Shown here: one piece after another, positions 1 through 11,220 of the stretch | Numbering within the stretch: position 1 is the first letter of the stretch | How the letters are laid out: the number at the start of each line of letters is the position of its first letter | NCBI GenBank assembly: GCA_019828545.1 | Contig: JACVRA010000239.1 | Span: 125,009 to 189,008 of the forward strand | Direction: 5' to 3' | Source of the DNA: Paracamarosporium sp. OC-R06-R3 | Taxonomy: Eukaryota > Ascomycota > Dothideomycetes > Pleosporales > Didymosphaeriaceae | Length of the DNA stretch: 64,000 bases | The notes under the pieces: generated by a model | Database searches by the model: none | The model's input: the letters and a program-made list of their open reading frames with translations, nothing else | What the model was told of the DNA's origin: nothing | Made by a program: the position numbers and the translations under genes

Positions 1-898
1 GAGGCTCCTCCCTCACCCGGCCGTGATATCGAGAGAAGGGTAAGCTTTGTGGTCGTAGGGTTGGATGCGGGAGTGGAGGCAACGGCGCCAGCTATTGACG
101 CGTAGACGGACGACTCGTGAATGTGTGTTCCTGGGCCAGGCGCGTATTTGGAGGCGGGGCCAAGGAGTGTGCCTGGAAGGGCAAGCGTTGGGAGTGCCAT
201 CGTGGTGGGGTTCGCGGTGCGTTCGAAACACGCTTTGCACACGATATGACTTGCTTTGGCGAATTGCAAACTCGTGAGTGTGCTCGAGATGCAGGTGCAA
301 TTAGTCGGAGGCTACGCGACTACACTTTGTATGTCGGTGGGTAGTATTGTAACTTTTTGACATACGAAGGAGCTAGCTCGGCTAAAACTGCCCAACTTTT
401 GCACCTGCGTCATTGCGCCAGTTCACTGCGCGCTCCCACGTGATGAAGCTCCTGGCAGATATGGTCAGAAGCCTCCAAAACACACGGCATGATTAAGTTG
501 CGTACGATTGTATGCCATGCCGATCGAAGCACACATCAAGAGGACCGTTTTTCGGCGAATCTCTTTGCTTGACAAGACACTACACTATAGTTGTTACAAG
601 ATCGATCAGGGGCGCTTCGTCCGCCTTCTTGCGATTACGGAAAGAACCTAGACGCATTCCAGTGCCTCTACAAATAACATGTGTTTTGCCGCTCCAATTG
701 ACAACGCCGCTTGTGCAATTCCAAGCAAAACCAAAACCTAGATTGCTCCGATCGCCGAGCCATGCAAAGTTCTGCCCTTCTTCCATTCTCAAACAAAAGT
801 CGTGAAAAGCCATTCGTCATTGGTAACGTTGCACATGGGACGATGGGCCGGCCCTTGTCCGATCTATCAGTCGCTCGTAGGTTGGGGTGACGAGGCGA
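1..898. other. No gene seen; 3' flank of the Spg1-like gene
   Basis: Short open frames exist on both strands (for example 13-300 and 512-805). They overlap each other, have no family resemblance and no matching splice signals, so none is called. The 3' UTR of the minus-strand GTPase gene probably lies at the right end of this stretch. Confidence 0.5.
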
Positions 899-2126
899 TC
901 AGACGGCTTGGTAGAGGAGGAGCGGTTCTCCGATGTTTTCTATCTCGGGAATGGTGCACTTGAGGTCGAATGCCTTTGAGAGGACAATCTTGAAGATCTG
1001 ACCAAAGTGTTAGTGGATGCGAGAGTGTTGGACGGTGGAGGCAGTACCTTCTGCACATTAATGCTGTGGCTGGTGCTGCTGAAGATGAGACTAGCCTTCA
1101 TCGCCTTCGCAAATCGTTTTGCCTGGCAGTGTTAGCTTTGCATAGCTCGAACCAAGCGTGTTTCTTACCTGATTCGATATTTCCTCCTGCTCCTCCCGCG
1201 GGAAGTTGACAAAATGGTCATACTTGGTGCCGACTAGGAATGGTATCGCGGTTTTGTTAAAGCCTCGTCCTTGGCGATACCACTCCTTGATTGAGTTCAG
1301 CGTGCTCTTTCGCGTGAGATCGAACATGAATAGTATCGCGACGGCATCATTGCACACGAGCGGCAGCATGTTTACGAACTCGCGCTGGCCCCCGAGATCC
1401 CATATTGAAAAGGTGATCTCTGTGTTTCTAATCGAGATGGTCTTCTCCATGAAATTGACACCTGCTCCGGTCAGTAAAGGTCCTCTCCAAAACCCGATGA
1501 CGCGACAAACCTAAGGTCTGGATGTAGTCCTCGTCCCAGCTACCCTCGACGTATTTGACCATCAGACTGGTCTTCCCAATCTGCGCGTCGCCGACCATGC
1601 CGACCTTGATCACCACGCTGGGGTTCTTGGTCGCGTCCTGTTGCGAGCTCCGCTGGTTCTGGTCCTGGTAGGACCTTGTGCCACCCTCCGAGTTTGAATA
1701 GCGTCCCAATTGCGAGGTCGGCCTTGAGTTGGACTGCCCCATCTGTGTCTCCTTGCCGCCGTTGTAGTAGCTATGGCGCGGCGGCGTGTCTGCGTCCGAC
1801 GGCGTGTTGAAGCGCGAGTGGTAGCCCTCTCCCCCGTGTCCGCCGCTGTACTGATACGCCGTGTCGGAGTAGGACGTCTGGGGCCGGTTGTGCTCGCTCG
1901 AATAGCCATTGTTGTAGGAATTGCTGCTCTGCTGGAAGTCGGGCAGCGGGACCACGGTCGAGGCGGTGATGGTGGTGTTGTGGCTGTCGTCGACGTCAAC
2001 AGGGTGGTCCACGGGCTGCTCGGCGGGCTGCTCGACAGGGTGCTCGACGGGGAGCTCCAAGGGCTGGTCCATGTGCTTCTGCGCCTCGTGGCCCTCTTCG
2101 GGGGCATGCTCTTGCTGCGTCTCCAT
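899..2126 (-). CDS. spg1: Ras-like septation GTPase, Spg1/Tem1 family
   Basis: This small GTPase starts the septation initiation / mitotic exit signal at the spindle pole body. Four exons join in frame: 2126-1511, 1461-1169, 1122-1048 and 997-899, giving 360 aa. The P-loop GDAQIGKT is at residues 179-186. After it come the Spg1-type stretches [14 protein letters not shown] and [14 protein letters not shown], then VGTKYD in place of the usual NKxD. The protein ends LLLYQAV, with no CAAX prenylation box, as is usual for this family. The first 170 residues are a low-complexity extension rich in Glu, Pro, Gln, Ser and Tyr, with repeated EHPVEQP-type units. Fungal orthologues are often extended here, but the start at 2126 is only the first good ATG. 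Upstream it faces rrb1 across a short shared region. Confidence 0.93.
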
Positions 2127-2497
2127 GCCTGGCACTCTTGTGTCTTGACTCGGATGGGCGAATAGGAGGGTGTGAAATGCGGCTGCAGAGGCCCCGCCTG
2201 ACGTGGGTGGATCAGTAGCCGACGCGTGTGGACGTGCAGGCGAGCCCACGGCGCATGCTCCTCGGGCGCGGAGTCTGTGAAGGGCGGCGGGCGGGCGCAG
2301 CGCAGGCGACGGGCTATCGTACCGTCTGTTGACGCCTGGGGCCCTGTTGCTGTGTCGCCGTCGCCAAGGGTGCGGCTGGAGCGAGGGGCGCCGCCCAACG
2401 TCAGGTGGCCCGTGCCGCCGCCATTTTTTCGAAAATAGACCCCGCCGCCAAACTTTTGGACAGACCACACAGTCCAGCGCCGCATCCACCGCCCACC
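2127..2497. promoter_or_regulatory. Shared divergent promoter region, spg1/rrb1
   Basis: These 371 bp separate two head-to-head start codons, so both promoters and 5' UTRs must fit here. The stretch is GC-rich with no clear TATA box. Open frames run through it on both strands, but they only extend the neighbouring genes without conserved content. Confidence 0.5.
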
Positions 2498-4083
2498 ATG
2501 GCCAAGCGACCCGCAGAAGCCGACGACAAGGAGCTCGACGCCGTCAAGAATGGCGGCCGGCCCATGGACATCGACCAGGACGAGGTGGGCGAGTTTGAGG
2601 ACGAGTTCGAGGACGAGTTCGAGAGCGAGGACGAGATCTTCGAGGCTGGCGTCGACGGCAGGCCCGACGACGAGAGGGAGGCAGAGGAGAAGGAGCGTGC
2701 GTGCTGGCCCGTCCGCACCGTGAGCAGCGACTGACCCCACACAGACGCCATGGAGGTCGACCAAGGCACCTTCATACCCGGCCGACACAAGCTCTCTGCC
2801 GGCGAGACCCTCGCGCCCGACCTGTCCACATACGAGATGCTCCACACACTAGAAGCACCCTGGCCGTGCTTGTCCTGCGACGTCGTGCCAGACAACCTTG
2901 GCTCCGACCGCAAAACATACCCCGCGACCGTGTACTCGGTGGCGGGCACGCAGGCAGCCAGAGGGCGGGACAAGGAGAACCAGATCATGGTCATGAAAAT
3001 GAGCAGTCTGTCGAGAATGGAGAAGGAGGGCGAAGACGACGACGAGGAAGACTCGGACGATGAAGGCTCAGACCCCATCCTCGAGACCAAGTCAATACCA
3101 ATGACCAGCTGCACAAACCGGATACGCGTACATCAAGCGCCCCAGAGCACGTCAGCGAAGCCAGCAACCACCCTCACAGCAGCCATGACCGAGTCAGGGC
3201 AGGTCCTCATACACGACATCACACCCCACCTCACTGCCTTCGACACCCCCGGCTCTACCATCACACCCGCACAAAACAAGCCCGTGAGCACGATAAGGGC
3301 ACACAAAGCGAACGAGGGATACGCGCTGGACTGGTCTCCACTCGTACCCGAGGGTAAACTCCTGACGGGCGATGTCACGGGCAACATCTTCACCACAACG
3401 CGGACACAAGGCGGCGGTTTTGTCACTGACACAACGCCATTCACAGGCCATCAGGGCACCGTAGAAGAGCTTCAATGGTCGCCGAGTGAGAAGACCGTCT
3501 TTGCATCCGCGGGTAACGATGGCACAGTCAAGATCTGGGACGCGCGCTCCAAGTCACGAAAACCCGCCGTCAGCGTGCAAGTCTCCAAAACGGATGTCAA
3601 CGTCCTATCTTGGTCGCACCAAACTGCACATTTGCTTGCTTCGGGTGCCGACGACGGCGAATGGGCTGTCTGGGATCTCCGCCAGTGGAAGCCATCCACC
3701 TCTCTCTCCTCAAATGCTAAACCCTCACCCATCGCCTCCTTCAACTTCCACAAGGAGCAAATCACGGCTGTGGAATGGCATCCGACTGACAGCAGTATCG
3801 TGCTTGTGTGCGCTGGCGACAACACGCTGACACTGTGGGATCTTGCGGTTGAGCTTGATGATGAAGAGAGCAGAGATACCGGCGGTGTACCGGATGTGCC
3901 ACCGCAATTGTTGTTTGTGCATTATATGGAGCAAGTAAAAGAAGCGCATTGGCATCCGCAGATTCCGGGCGCGGTGATGGCGACGGGTGGGTCGGGCTTT
4001 GGGTAAGTCTCCCTCTTGTCTGTGCGTAGCAAGGACCTGACGGCTAACGGTGAAACAGCGTGTTCAAAACGATTAGTGTATAG
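2498..4083 (+). CDS. rrb1: Ribosome assembly WD40 protein Rrb1 (GRWD1 family)
   Basis: Rrb1 is the nuclear chaperone that escorts ribosomal protein uL3 into 60S assembly. Exons 2498-2696, 2745-4002 and 4059-4083 join in frame to 493 aa. The acidic N-terminus (residues 20-60, Glu/Asp runs) is followed by TFIPGRHKL and the family stretch LEAPWPCLSCDVV. Next come an acidic loop (EDDDEEDSDDE) and WD repeats such as VFASAGNDGTVKIWD and VLVCAGDNTLTLWDL. The tiny last exon encodes VFKTISV, the usual end of this family. The ATG at 2498 sits in a good context (caccATGg). Length and domain order match known Rrb1 proteins. Confidence 0.95.
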
Positions 4084-4387
4084 ATATCCAATTTATCTAA
4101 TGTCGCACAACCGCGCGACATCAACATCTGTCGAGCCAACTCTATTGTTTCAGCCATTCCACGCGCATGCGGCGTGCTATCTTTGTTTCGCGTGGCCCCA
4201 GTTCCTCATTCCTTTCTCTCTTGCCTGCCTAACCCGGTCATAAAGAAAGCCCTCGCATTCACTAAAAGCTACCATTACCCTCTCGTTTTCAAGAACACCA
4301 TCGGTTCCACACGCTAAACTTCGCAATTGTTGCTCCACTGCCATACCGGTTGCTCAGAGGTTGGAAACGTTGATACCTCTGTTCACC
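4084..4387 (+). other. Short intergenic stretch
   Basis: This holds the rrb1 3' UTR and the leader of the next gene. A pyrimidine-rich stretch lies near 4195-4225. Nothing else is recognised. Confidence 0.4.
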
Positions 4388-4867
4388 ATGGCATTCGTAC
4401 AACCCTACCTCCAGCAAAGCACATTACTGCCCAACCGAAACGGCGACATCTGGTACATACCTAGCCCAACCGATGGATCATTTGAATGTTTGGCCGTCGA
4501 ACGCTTTGATACCCAAAATATAAGGAATTATACGTTCACTCCGCCCACACCGCTTGTCTCCATCCCTCGGGCGCAATCCAATCAGCAAGCCCAACCTGTC
4601 GCTGACACGATTCACCAAGCCCACCCAGTAGCCATAGAAGAGGCTTCTGTAATCAGACCCATTGACGATTGTGCCTGGCGTATCAAAGACGCAAGAGGGT
4701 GGATGTACAGCGAAGTGAAATGGAATGGATATGTCAAGTATCCTGAAAGCTGCGAGAGGACTAGTATCGAGCGGGAGGCGCAACACAGAAACGCCTTGGA
4801 GATGGAGAACGAAACAAGAAGCAAGGAAAATCACGACCAGCGGATTGAAGGTACACCACTAAATTAA
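4388..4867 (+). CDS. Hypothetical 159-aa protein with a chromo-like motif
   Basis: The single exon starts at an ATG in good context (caccATGg). An upstream in-frame ATG at 4361 would add nine residues. The first 90 residues are Pro/Gln-rich and look disordered. Around residues 96-135 the pattern W-R-I-K-D ... M-Y-S-E-V-K-W-N-G-Y resembles the beta-strand core of a chromodomain (YLVKWKGY). The following TWEP-type segment is absent, so this is at best a degenerate copy. The C-terminus is a charged helix. A possible donor (gaag|gtacac) near the stop means a further exon cannot be excluded. Function is not assigned. Confidence 0.5.
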   Translation: MAFVQPYLQQSTLLPNRNGDIWYIPSPTDGSFECLAVERFDTQNIRNYTFTPPTPLVSIPRAQSNQQAQPVADTIHQAHPVAIEEASVIRPIDDCAWRIKDARGWMYSEVKWNGYVKYPESCERTSIEREAQHRNALEMENETRSKENHDQRIEGTPLN

Positions 4868-4984
4868 AAGGCTTAGTAATTTCTACCGTAGTATGCCCCA
4901 TTCTGCCACAGCACATCTGGCAACACGCAGTGTTTTACTTCGTGACACGGCTCCGTATACTCAGCGAACCATGATTAAAGATAA

Positions 4985-7738
4985 TCATAATGTCCACTGC
5001 GTCATCGCACCCCAGTCAATGCTCCCGTCATCGCCTGCCGCAAACTCCATACCTTCGAACGCATCTAGTCCTGGCGCGGAGAAGATATCGAGGTTTAGAT
5101 CGAGCTCCGCGTCGGCCGTGTTTGGCGTAATCTCTTCTGCACGCGGCTCTAGCACATGGTCAACAATCTTAGTGAAAGCTTTGCAAGCTTTCCTGCAAAG
5201 ATTGTAGTTCGCTTCTCCTGGTCTCGCAGAAGAGGAATCGAGGTGCGCTGCAGCGTCAAGATGCGAGATAAGAACAGAAAGCATACGGATTGTTTCAGCG
5301 CGGGAGATGGAAGGTGGGAACGGGGCGTTCGTGCGGTGCTGTTCCTGGAGGGCGGTGGCGAGGACACTGGCAGAGGGTATACCGCATAAGATTACCTCGA
5401 TCAAGAACTCTTTGTGGATGTCGTATAATCTATCTCTTATTGTGCCCAGCGTCAGCGTCGTGCTCAGCAACGATGTCGCTACACGGAGCAGTTCGAGATT
5501 AGAAGTAATCGGCGTCTGCCCTTGATCTAGCAACTTTCGTATAATGAATTCGTTATACCAGTGCGTTTGGTGCGCAACAACCAGCATTAGACAAATGTAC
5601 GGCGAGGTGATTTCATTCCAGCAATTAGGCCAATATCTCAGGTGCTCTGGGAAGTTGTCCCAGGTCTCTTGGATGCGGCGCGATATATCCAACAGCTGCC
5701 TCTCAACGTTTTCGTCTAGTTTCGACAAGGCCACGTCCAAGATTTCCTCGCGATATGTGGCGGATATACAACGCATTCTATTCCAGCTCGTTCGCAGGTA
5801 CCGCCGCTCGGTGTTCCATCCGTTTTCGTCGAGCGCGGCAATCGCGCGATTCATGGTCTCTTCATCAGCCATGGCATCTTCATCGTTGAGATCGAGGGGC
5901 GGCTTCATGTCCGTGTGTCGCTTACTCAGTCGTATAGGTCGGCCGAGGAATGTAGAGAGTGTCTTGTCTTGCATGAAACATGCGCTGAAGACCCGTCGAC
6001 GCGTCTCCAGGAGCCAGGTGGGAATGTTCGGGGCTGTTGGTTCCCTGTGGAGGCCGAGAGCATAGAGCTGGGAAGCTAGTTCGCCAAAGCGTCGCCATGA
6101 TGGAGGTCCAGAGAAACCGGTTACCATGATAGTGAAGGAGTAGTTTTCGTAAAGCATCCATATAGTGATATGGTTGACGGGGCTTATCATTGTACAGAGG
6201 ATTGTGCATGTCGTACTGGCTCTTAGGAGCTCGTCGATAAGTCGCGACTTCGAGTTTGGGTTCGCTGGATCGGCAAAGTGGTATGAGCAGAGACCGAAGG
6301 ACAAAGCTCTGCCTGCAGTGGCGAGAACAAAACCAAGGACCTCCAATCGTATGTTATCTCCAGAGCAAATCTGGTGGAAATCGCATGCTTTCAGGTCGTC
6401 GGGTATCTTAAGTGGTTGGCTGCTATTGTCCAAGACTCTAGCAACGAGTCTCGGGTCGGGTACAGAGTGCATGAGATTAAATCGGTCGACTATAGGTCCC
6501 AGGCCATTGATGAGATCAATTTCCAGGGGCAATGGCACCTACATAGTTAGCGGAAGATGCAGCTATATCTCAAATGCAAAAACATAATGGATCACTAACT
6601 ATGCATGTTTGTGCATACTGCGAAAGAATATTGATGACCTCCTGTATTATGGGATAATGTCGCAAGCACTTCAACACCTCTGTGGCCATCTGAATGCGCA
6701 TTGACTTGGTCAAAGGATGCTGGTGAGCCATTTCGTAATCCGAACCGTCAGATGCTACTGATACTTCTCTGTCAGGCACAACATCATTGGCTCCGTCTTT
6801 AGGAAGAATAGCCGAATAGCTGGTCGGACCTAGATAGCCTGGCTGGTTTGTGGTCATGGGGACAGCATCAGCGAACTTATCGTTGACGAAAAAAGAGGTT
6901 GTATCTGGTCCGGAAAGCGATTTGGATGTCCGTTTTCGCTTAATGGGTCGAAGGACGTCTGCATTGTCTTTTGCGCGACCACCGGCATCGTCTTCGGTGT
7001 TGCGTTTGGTGAGCGGAGCTGGGTGGTAGAAACACCGATCCGGTATTCCTGGGAAGTAGAATGAGCGCTGATCGGGCTTCAAGTATTTTGATCCCTACCA
7101 CGTTGAATACAGCGTTCGCATATCGGTGTTGCATGATCGCACCGAGTTTTGTTCAGTCTACCTGCATAGCATTGTACGAATCAGCATTTCCGCGCCTTAC
7201 AAGATCATCGATTTGCACGGATAATGCAGCAAAGGTTGGGTCGGGACCTCGCGGAACATGACTACGAGTCAAGGTGTAGGTAAACTATAGCATACTACAC
7301 CCGGATACACCACACGCAATTAGTACATGTATATGACTACAATGCCCAAGGTATGCTTGTCGTATCGTCTATGGTTGGTATAGTATGCGTTGGATTCGCA
7401 CGTGGTTCCAATACTTACACGGCTCGCAGGACGCCGGTTTTCCGTTACGCCGATTGGAGTTCCTTGAGACAAATGTTATCAATGACAACGAGTCGTATAC
7501 TAATCATTAATACTCACATGTGGTTCCTTACTGCAACTTGCAAGCGTTTGAATGGCTGCAAAAGATGTTTCTTACTTTCGCTCGTAGGGACAATTCCTCC
7601 AAGGCCAAACAGCGATCTACCTAGACTTTGCCGACGTGACTGAACTAGTCGGGGAGGAGAACGAAAACGTGTGTCGTTCAATAATGCTCTCGGCAGGGTA
7701 TTGTACGACTGTTGCAGCAGGCTTCTCAGAGGATTCAT
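4985..7738 (-). CDS. Zn2Cys6 fungal transcription factor
   Basis: A nuclear zinc-cluster regulator, rebuilt as five exons: 7738-7576, 7499-7419, 7161-7099, 7048-6600 and 6538-4985. All phases agree, giving about 769 aa. The zinc cluster is spread over three exons: SCEPC, then RLNKTRCDHATPICERCIQRG, then IPDRCFYHPAPLTK. Together they give C-x2-C-x6-C-x6-C-x2-C-x6-C. The second Cys codon is split by a 257-nt intron with a strong GTAAGT donor. The large last exon carries the helical fungal-specific transcription factor domain (for example LASQLYALGLHREP, then RRVFSACFMQDK). The cluster is certain in sequence. The first exon (ATG at 7738) rests only on matching phase and a GTAAGA donor. It diverges from the 8007 gene. 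Target genes are unknown. Confidence 0.82.
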
Positions 7739-7889
7739 TTCGCAAGCCGAGCTAGTCCTAAAGAAGAAGCTACGAAGCTCTGGGCATCTCACCTTCCCCG
7801 TGTGGGGCCTAGTCTCGACACATTAATTATTGATCCTTGCGGGGCTGAAGACGGCGGGTGTACAAGTTCAGTTCAGCTCATCTCTACAC

Positions 7890-7905
7890 TTTCTCTCTCT
7901 CTCTC
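7890..7905 (+). repeat. CT-rich tract in the divergent promoter
   Basis: An uninterrupted CT run lies just upstream of an ATG (7909) in the region between the zinc-cluster gene and the 8007 gene. Such tracts are common near transcription starts in filamentous fungi. Confidence 0.6.
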
Positions 7906-8006
7906 AGTATGGACGAAGCGAGAGAACCAGGTGCCTTTGACAGGTGACGCAACCAGGCAACGACACATTGTACGGCTTCACCTTCGACGGTCACGCCCTG
8001 AAGAAT

Positions 8007-8880
8007 ATGGCATCGGGAGTGCGTATTTCTGTGAACGATCTTACGTATACGTTACTCACCCTTGAGCAAGCCAGTGGCCATTGAATGGGCGCAATCCCGC
8101 AAACAAACCCCTACCAAACTAAGCTTCTTAGACCTCTCTAAGGAACTTCGCTCTTTAGTGTATGAATTTGCCTTCTGTGTACCAGGTGCGATCTTTATAT
8201 ACTACTCGGATACGTACTCATGGCGTCCAACATTAAAAGGAAAGATTGTAAAGCACAAGAACGAAGGGCCGTCAGAACCACAACAAATAGGCGGTGTGAT
8301 ACCAACGAGCCTACTGGCGACATGTCGGCAAATCCACGCAGAGAGTGCTGAAGTGCTATATGGCAAGAACGTGTTCCGCTTGTACATGAGCAGCGCTGAT
8401 TTTGCCCCGACTGCATGTCATCTGGTGCGACACATCCGGTTCACAATGGAGGCTGGCAGGGGAATATACAACAATGATCTAGAGGACATGTCTTATTGGT
8501 GGAGGAGAGTTTTTTGGCCCAACATCGTCGACGAAAGCACAAAGCTTTTGCGTCGCTATCCGAACCTAAAAACCCTGACATTTCCGATCAAGTCTGACCA
8601 AGTAGGCGTAACGTGGCGGCCAGCTTTTTTTGCCGCACAACAGAAAACAAAGAAGCATCGTATTGCGCTCGCAGCACGATGGCTAGCAGTCAATTGTCCC
8701 ATGAAGGATGAGCGGCTTCGCACGGTGCTGCATCTAGAGATCATGCCATCGACCAGCCTTCTAAAGGAAGATTTCGAAGGTTCACGGTTCAGTATGGAAG
8801 ATGATGGTGACGACTGGGACGGCTCTGAGCTTGCTGAAGCTTTCTGGGAAATGAAGAGTTATTTGATGCGGCAAGGGTAG
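8007..8880 (+). CDS. LPxEL / F-box-like hypothetical protein
   Basis: The main exon, 8071-8880, has no ATG near its beginning. The proposed model uses ATG 8007, a 12-nt first exon (MASG), an intron 8019-8070 (GTGCGT donor, CTCAC branch, CAAG acceptor) and the main exon, giving 274 aa. An alternative start is ATG 7909 with a donor at about 7929 and an acceptor at about 8074. The protein has FLDLSKELRSLVYEFAF near its start, then LLATCRQIHAESAEVLYGKNVF. This is the N-terminal signature of the large fungal family often annotated DUF7730 or F-box-like. These proteins are abundant in Dothideomycetes and their role is mostly unknown. The C-terminus is acidic. The main exon is solid; the start is not. 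Confidence 0.7.
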
Positions 8881-9756
8881 GCATTTTCACATTATGTAGG
8901 GAAAGCTCTATCCGACCCATCCGCGATTTTCGTGCCAGCACTACCTCACTTATCAAGTTATAATTACTTTCTTCCTGGAACCTGTCAATTCGTCCACTGG
9001 ATCACCGACCGTCAAATTATTACGTTACCTGTTGATTAATCACCCGGTCATTTAGCTAGGATTTTACTCCAGTGTCATCCATAGGGACAACATGGCATAC
9101 GGCGTTCTTAACGGAATCATTTAAGTTAAGGACAAACTCAAGATAGCAATATCGCGCCTCAAAAATGTCGAAGAGCGAGACATGCGTGCTGTGACCCTAC
9201 TTCTACATTGCAACAATACTATGCTGTTTGTATTTGCACCGGCGGCGCAAGGGATTATACAAGAGATGGCCAATCGACAAACAACAAACAAGACAAAGCC
9301 TACAGGAATGTTCACCCCGCTAGAGCTACCCAGCTTGGTCAAAATCATAAGAGCGTTTACACGGCTGTCGCAGTATCGAAGCACGCTGGCATTTTCTACT
9401 CGTTTAGTTTGTCAGCAAACAGTGTCTATCGTCTCTCTTTCACCTTGCTTCCTCAAGTAATGTCGCCACCTATATCTCTCACTCTTATTGTGCCTCCAAC
9501 GGTGAACGCAGCATTGATGGCGGTGAACGACAACATGAGAACTAAAGTACTGTTTGTTTAACAGCACTCGTGTTCACGCGCTTTTTAGTTCGTATATACA
9601 TTTCTTGTTTCTCTTACAGTATAATACTACTTCACTAGTGGTTCTAGGCACGGAAGGGACATGTCTTATACAAAAGCCGTCCGCTCTTATAAGAGGCCAC
9701 TTCTGACACCAACACATGCTTGCCTAGTCAAATTCTACAACATATCGGTCTTCAGC
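8881..9756. other. Intergenic, nothing recognised
   Basis: AT-rich sequence with only short contradictory open frames. A palindromic stretch near 9687 (ctcttataagag) lies upstream of the RING gene and may be promoter sequence. Confidence 0.4.
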
Positions 9757-11220
9757 ATGACGACTCGTCGCTTTCCGATCGATGGCCCTGATCCTTCTTC
9801 GAAAGAGATTAGTCCAGATGCCTCCTCAAATTCTCACGACGATATCGACGGCTATATCGATTACCCGCTTTCACTCTTTCCTAGCACTCTTCCAAATTTT
9901 CACAGCGATTTCGACTGCTTCTGCACGATCTTTCCAAGCTTGATGAGCGCAATTAGAACCGTAGAGCCAGATTCTTACGAAATTGGCTGGCTGGTGGGCT
10001 GTGTCCACGACGTAATCCTTTGTAAGTTACTATGCGTGGACTGTCTCATATGGTTAGAACTCCACTAATTTGTGTTGGATCGGATAGGATTCTTCACTTG
10101 ACGGACAACCATCCCGAGTTTCCGAGAAGGCAATCGCATCTACTTGTCGAAGCGCTCAAGGCGCGATATTATCGTCCAGTCCCAGAAGGCGATGACCCGC
10201 CATTGGAAGGAGTGATTGAACAGATCAAGCCTAAGCAGCTGCTCGACATCTACAACTTGATACATGAAGCGGTTGAGTCAGAGCACTTGTCTGATCCTGA
10301 AATTCTTCTCACGGATGAAGAAGTTGAAGTCAAGATCCTGAAAAAGGAGGCTATGTTTGAAACGATGATTGAAAACACACTCAAAGAAATTTGGGATATC
10401 TATGAAGACGATGAAGAGGAGAACCATCAAGATATGAACCATGCGCGATGGGGCTGGAATTCTGGTAAGTTCTGCAGAAATCGTATATATTCGTACGCCC
10501 GAAGTATAGGTCCTGCGTTATCCCCTATCCTGAGGTGGCGCAAGACATCCAATGCCTTGATGGGGTACTGCAAGTTTATATGTTATTGACGCTTTGGACG
10601 TAGCTCGTGGAGACAAGTGGTCATACCCTCCTTGGGTCTATGGGCCAGAAAATGTTCATAGCCCTGTACAACTCGAACCAGACGACACACCGATAGAGTA
10701 CAAGGCTACTGGAGACCCTGTTCCGATGAATGCGTTTAGTGTTCCTTATACCGGTCCACGCCCTATTGAAGGGACGTGCATCGTCTGCATGGACGGATTC
10801 GCCGATACTCTTCATGATATTGTGATCGCGCGGTGCCCTACAGGCCATTTCTTCCACGGCCGCTGCCTGGATTACTGGGTGAACGATTCCGCGATGAGCA
10901 ATGCCCACATGTGTCCGCACGATCGTGAGCGACTCTGCGACCCACGATCAAGGATTCATCCAGATGAGTTGTCGGACGAATCTGATGTGCATGAATCCGA
11001 CGAAGATGAAGACGAGGACGAGAATGAAGAATCCGATGACAATATCGGAGGCTTAATTCAGGATGGCTCGGACGCGGACGCTGAAGGATCAGAAGACGAA
11101 GCTTTTGACATGGAAATCGATGAAAACGATTACGAAGATGAAGATGCCATGCATTGTGCGGAAGAAGTGGGCGAAGCAGCATTCTTCCAATTCCAACAGC
11201 ATGAGAGACCGCTATACTGA
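9757..11220 (+). CDS. RING-H2 protein, frame break at the first intron
   Basis: Probable E3 ubiquitin ligase. Exon 1 (9757-10021) ends at a GTAAGT donor. Exon 2 reads openly from 10092 to 10464, and exon 3 is 10604-11220. Exons 2 and 3 join in frame (G|CT, ARGDKW). Exon 1 ends in phase 1, but the only good acceptor (ATAG at 10091) leaves exon 2 one base out of frame. One extra G at that acceptor would restore it. The RING is in exon 3: CIVCMDG, then C-x3-H-x2-H-x2-C, then CPHD. The last ligand is Asp, not Cys, as known for Rbx1-type RING-H2 domains. The tail is a long acidic run of Asp, Glu and Ser. It could be a recent pseudogene or carry a one-base assembly error. Confidence 0.6.

Noticed and set aside
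1610..3114. Long minus-strand frames (411 and 237 codons) over the spg1/rrb1 start region
   Set aside because: They are antisense or shifted shadows of GC-rich exons that have clear family motifs in the other frame.
7200..7260. Open frame inside the long intron of the zinc-cluster gene, read as an extra exon
   Set aside because: It looks protein-like, but its end phases cannot join the zinc-cluster exons without a stop.
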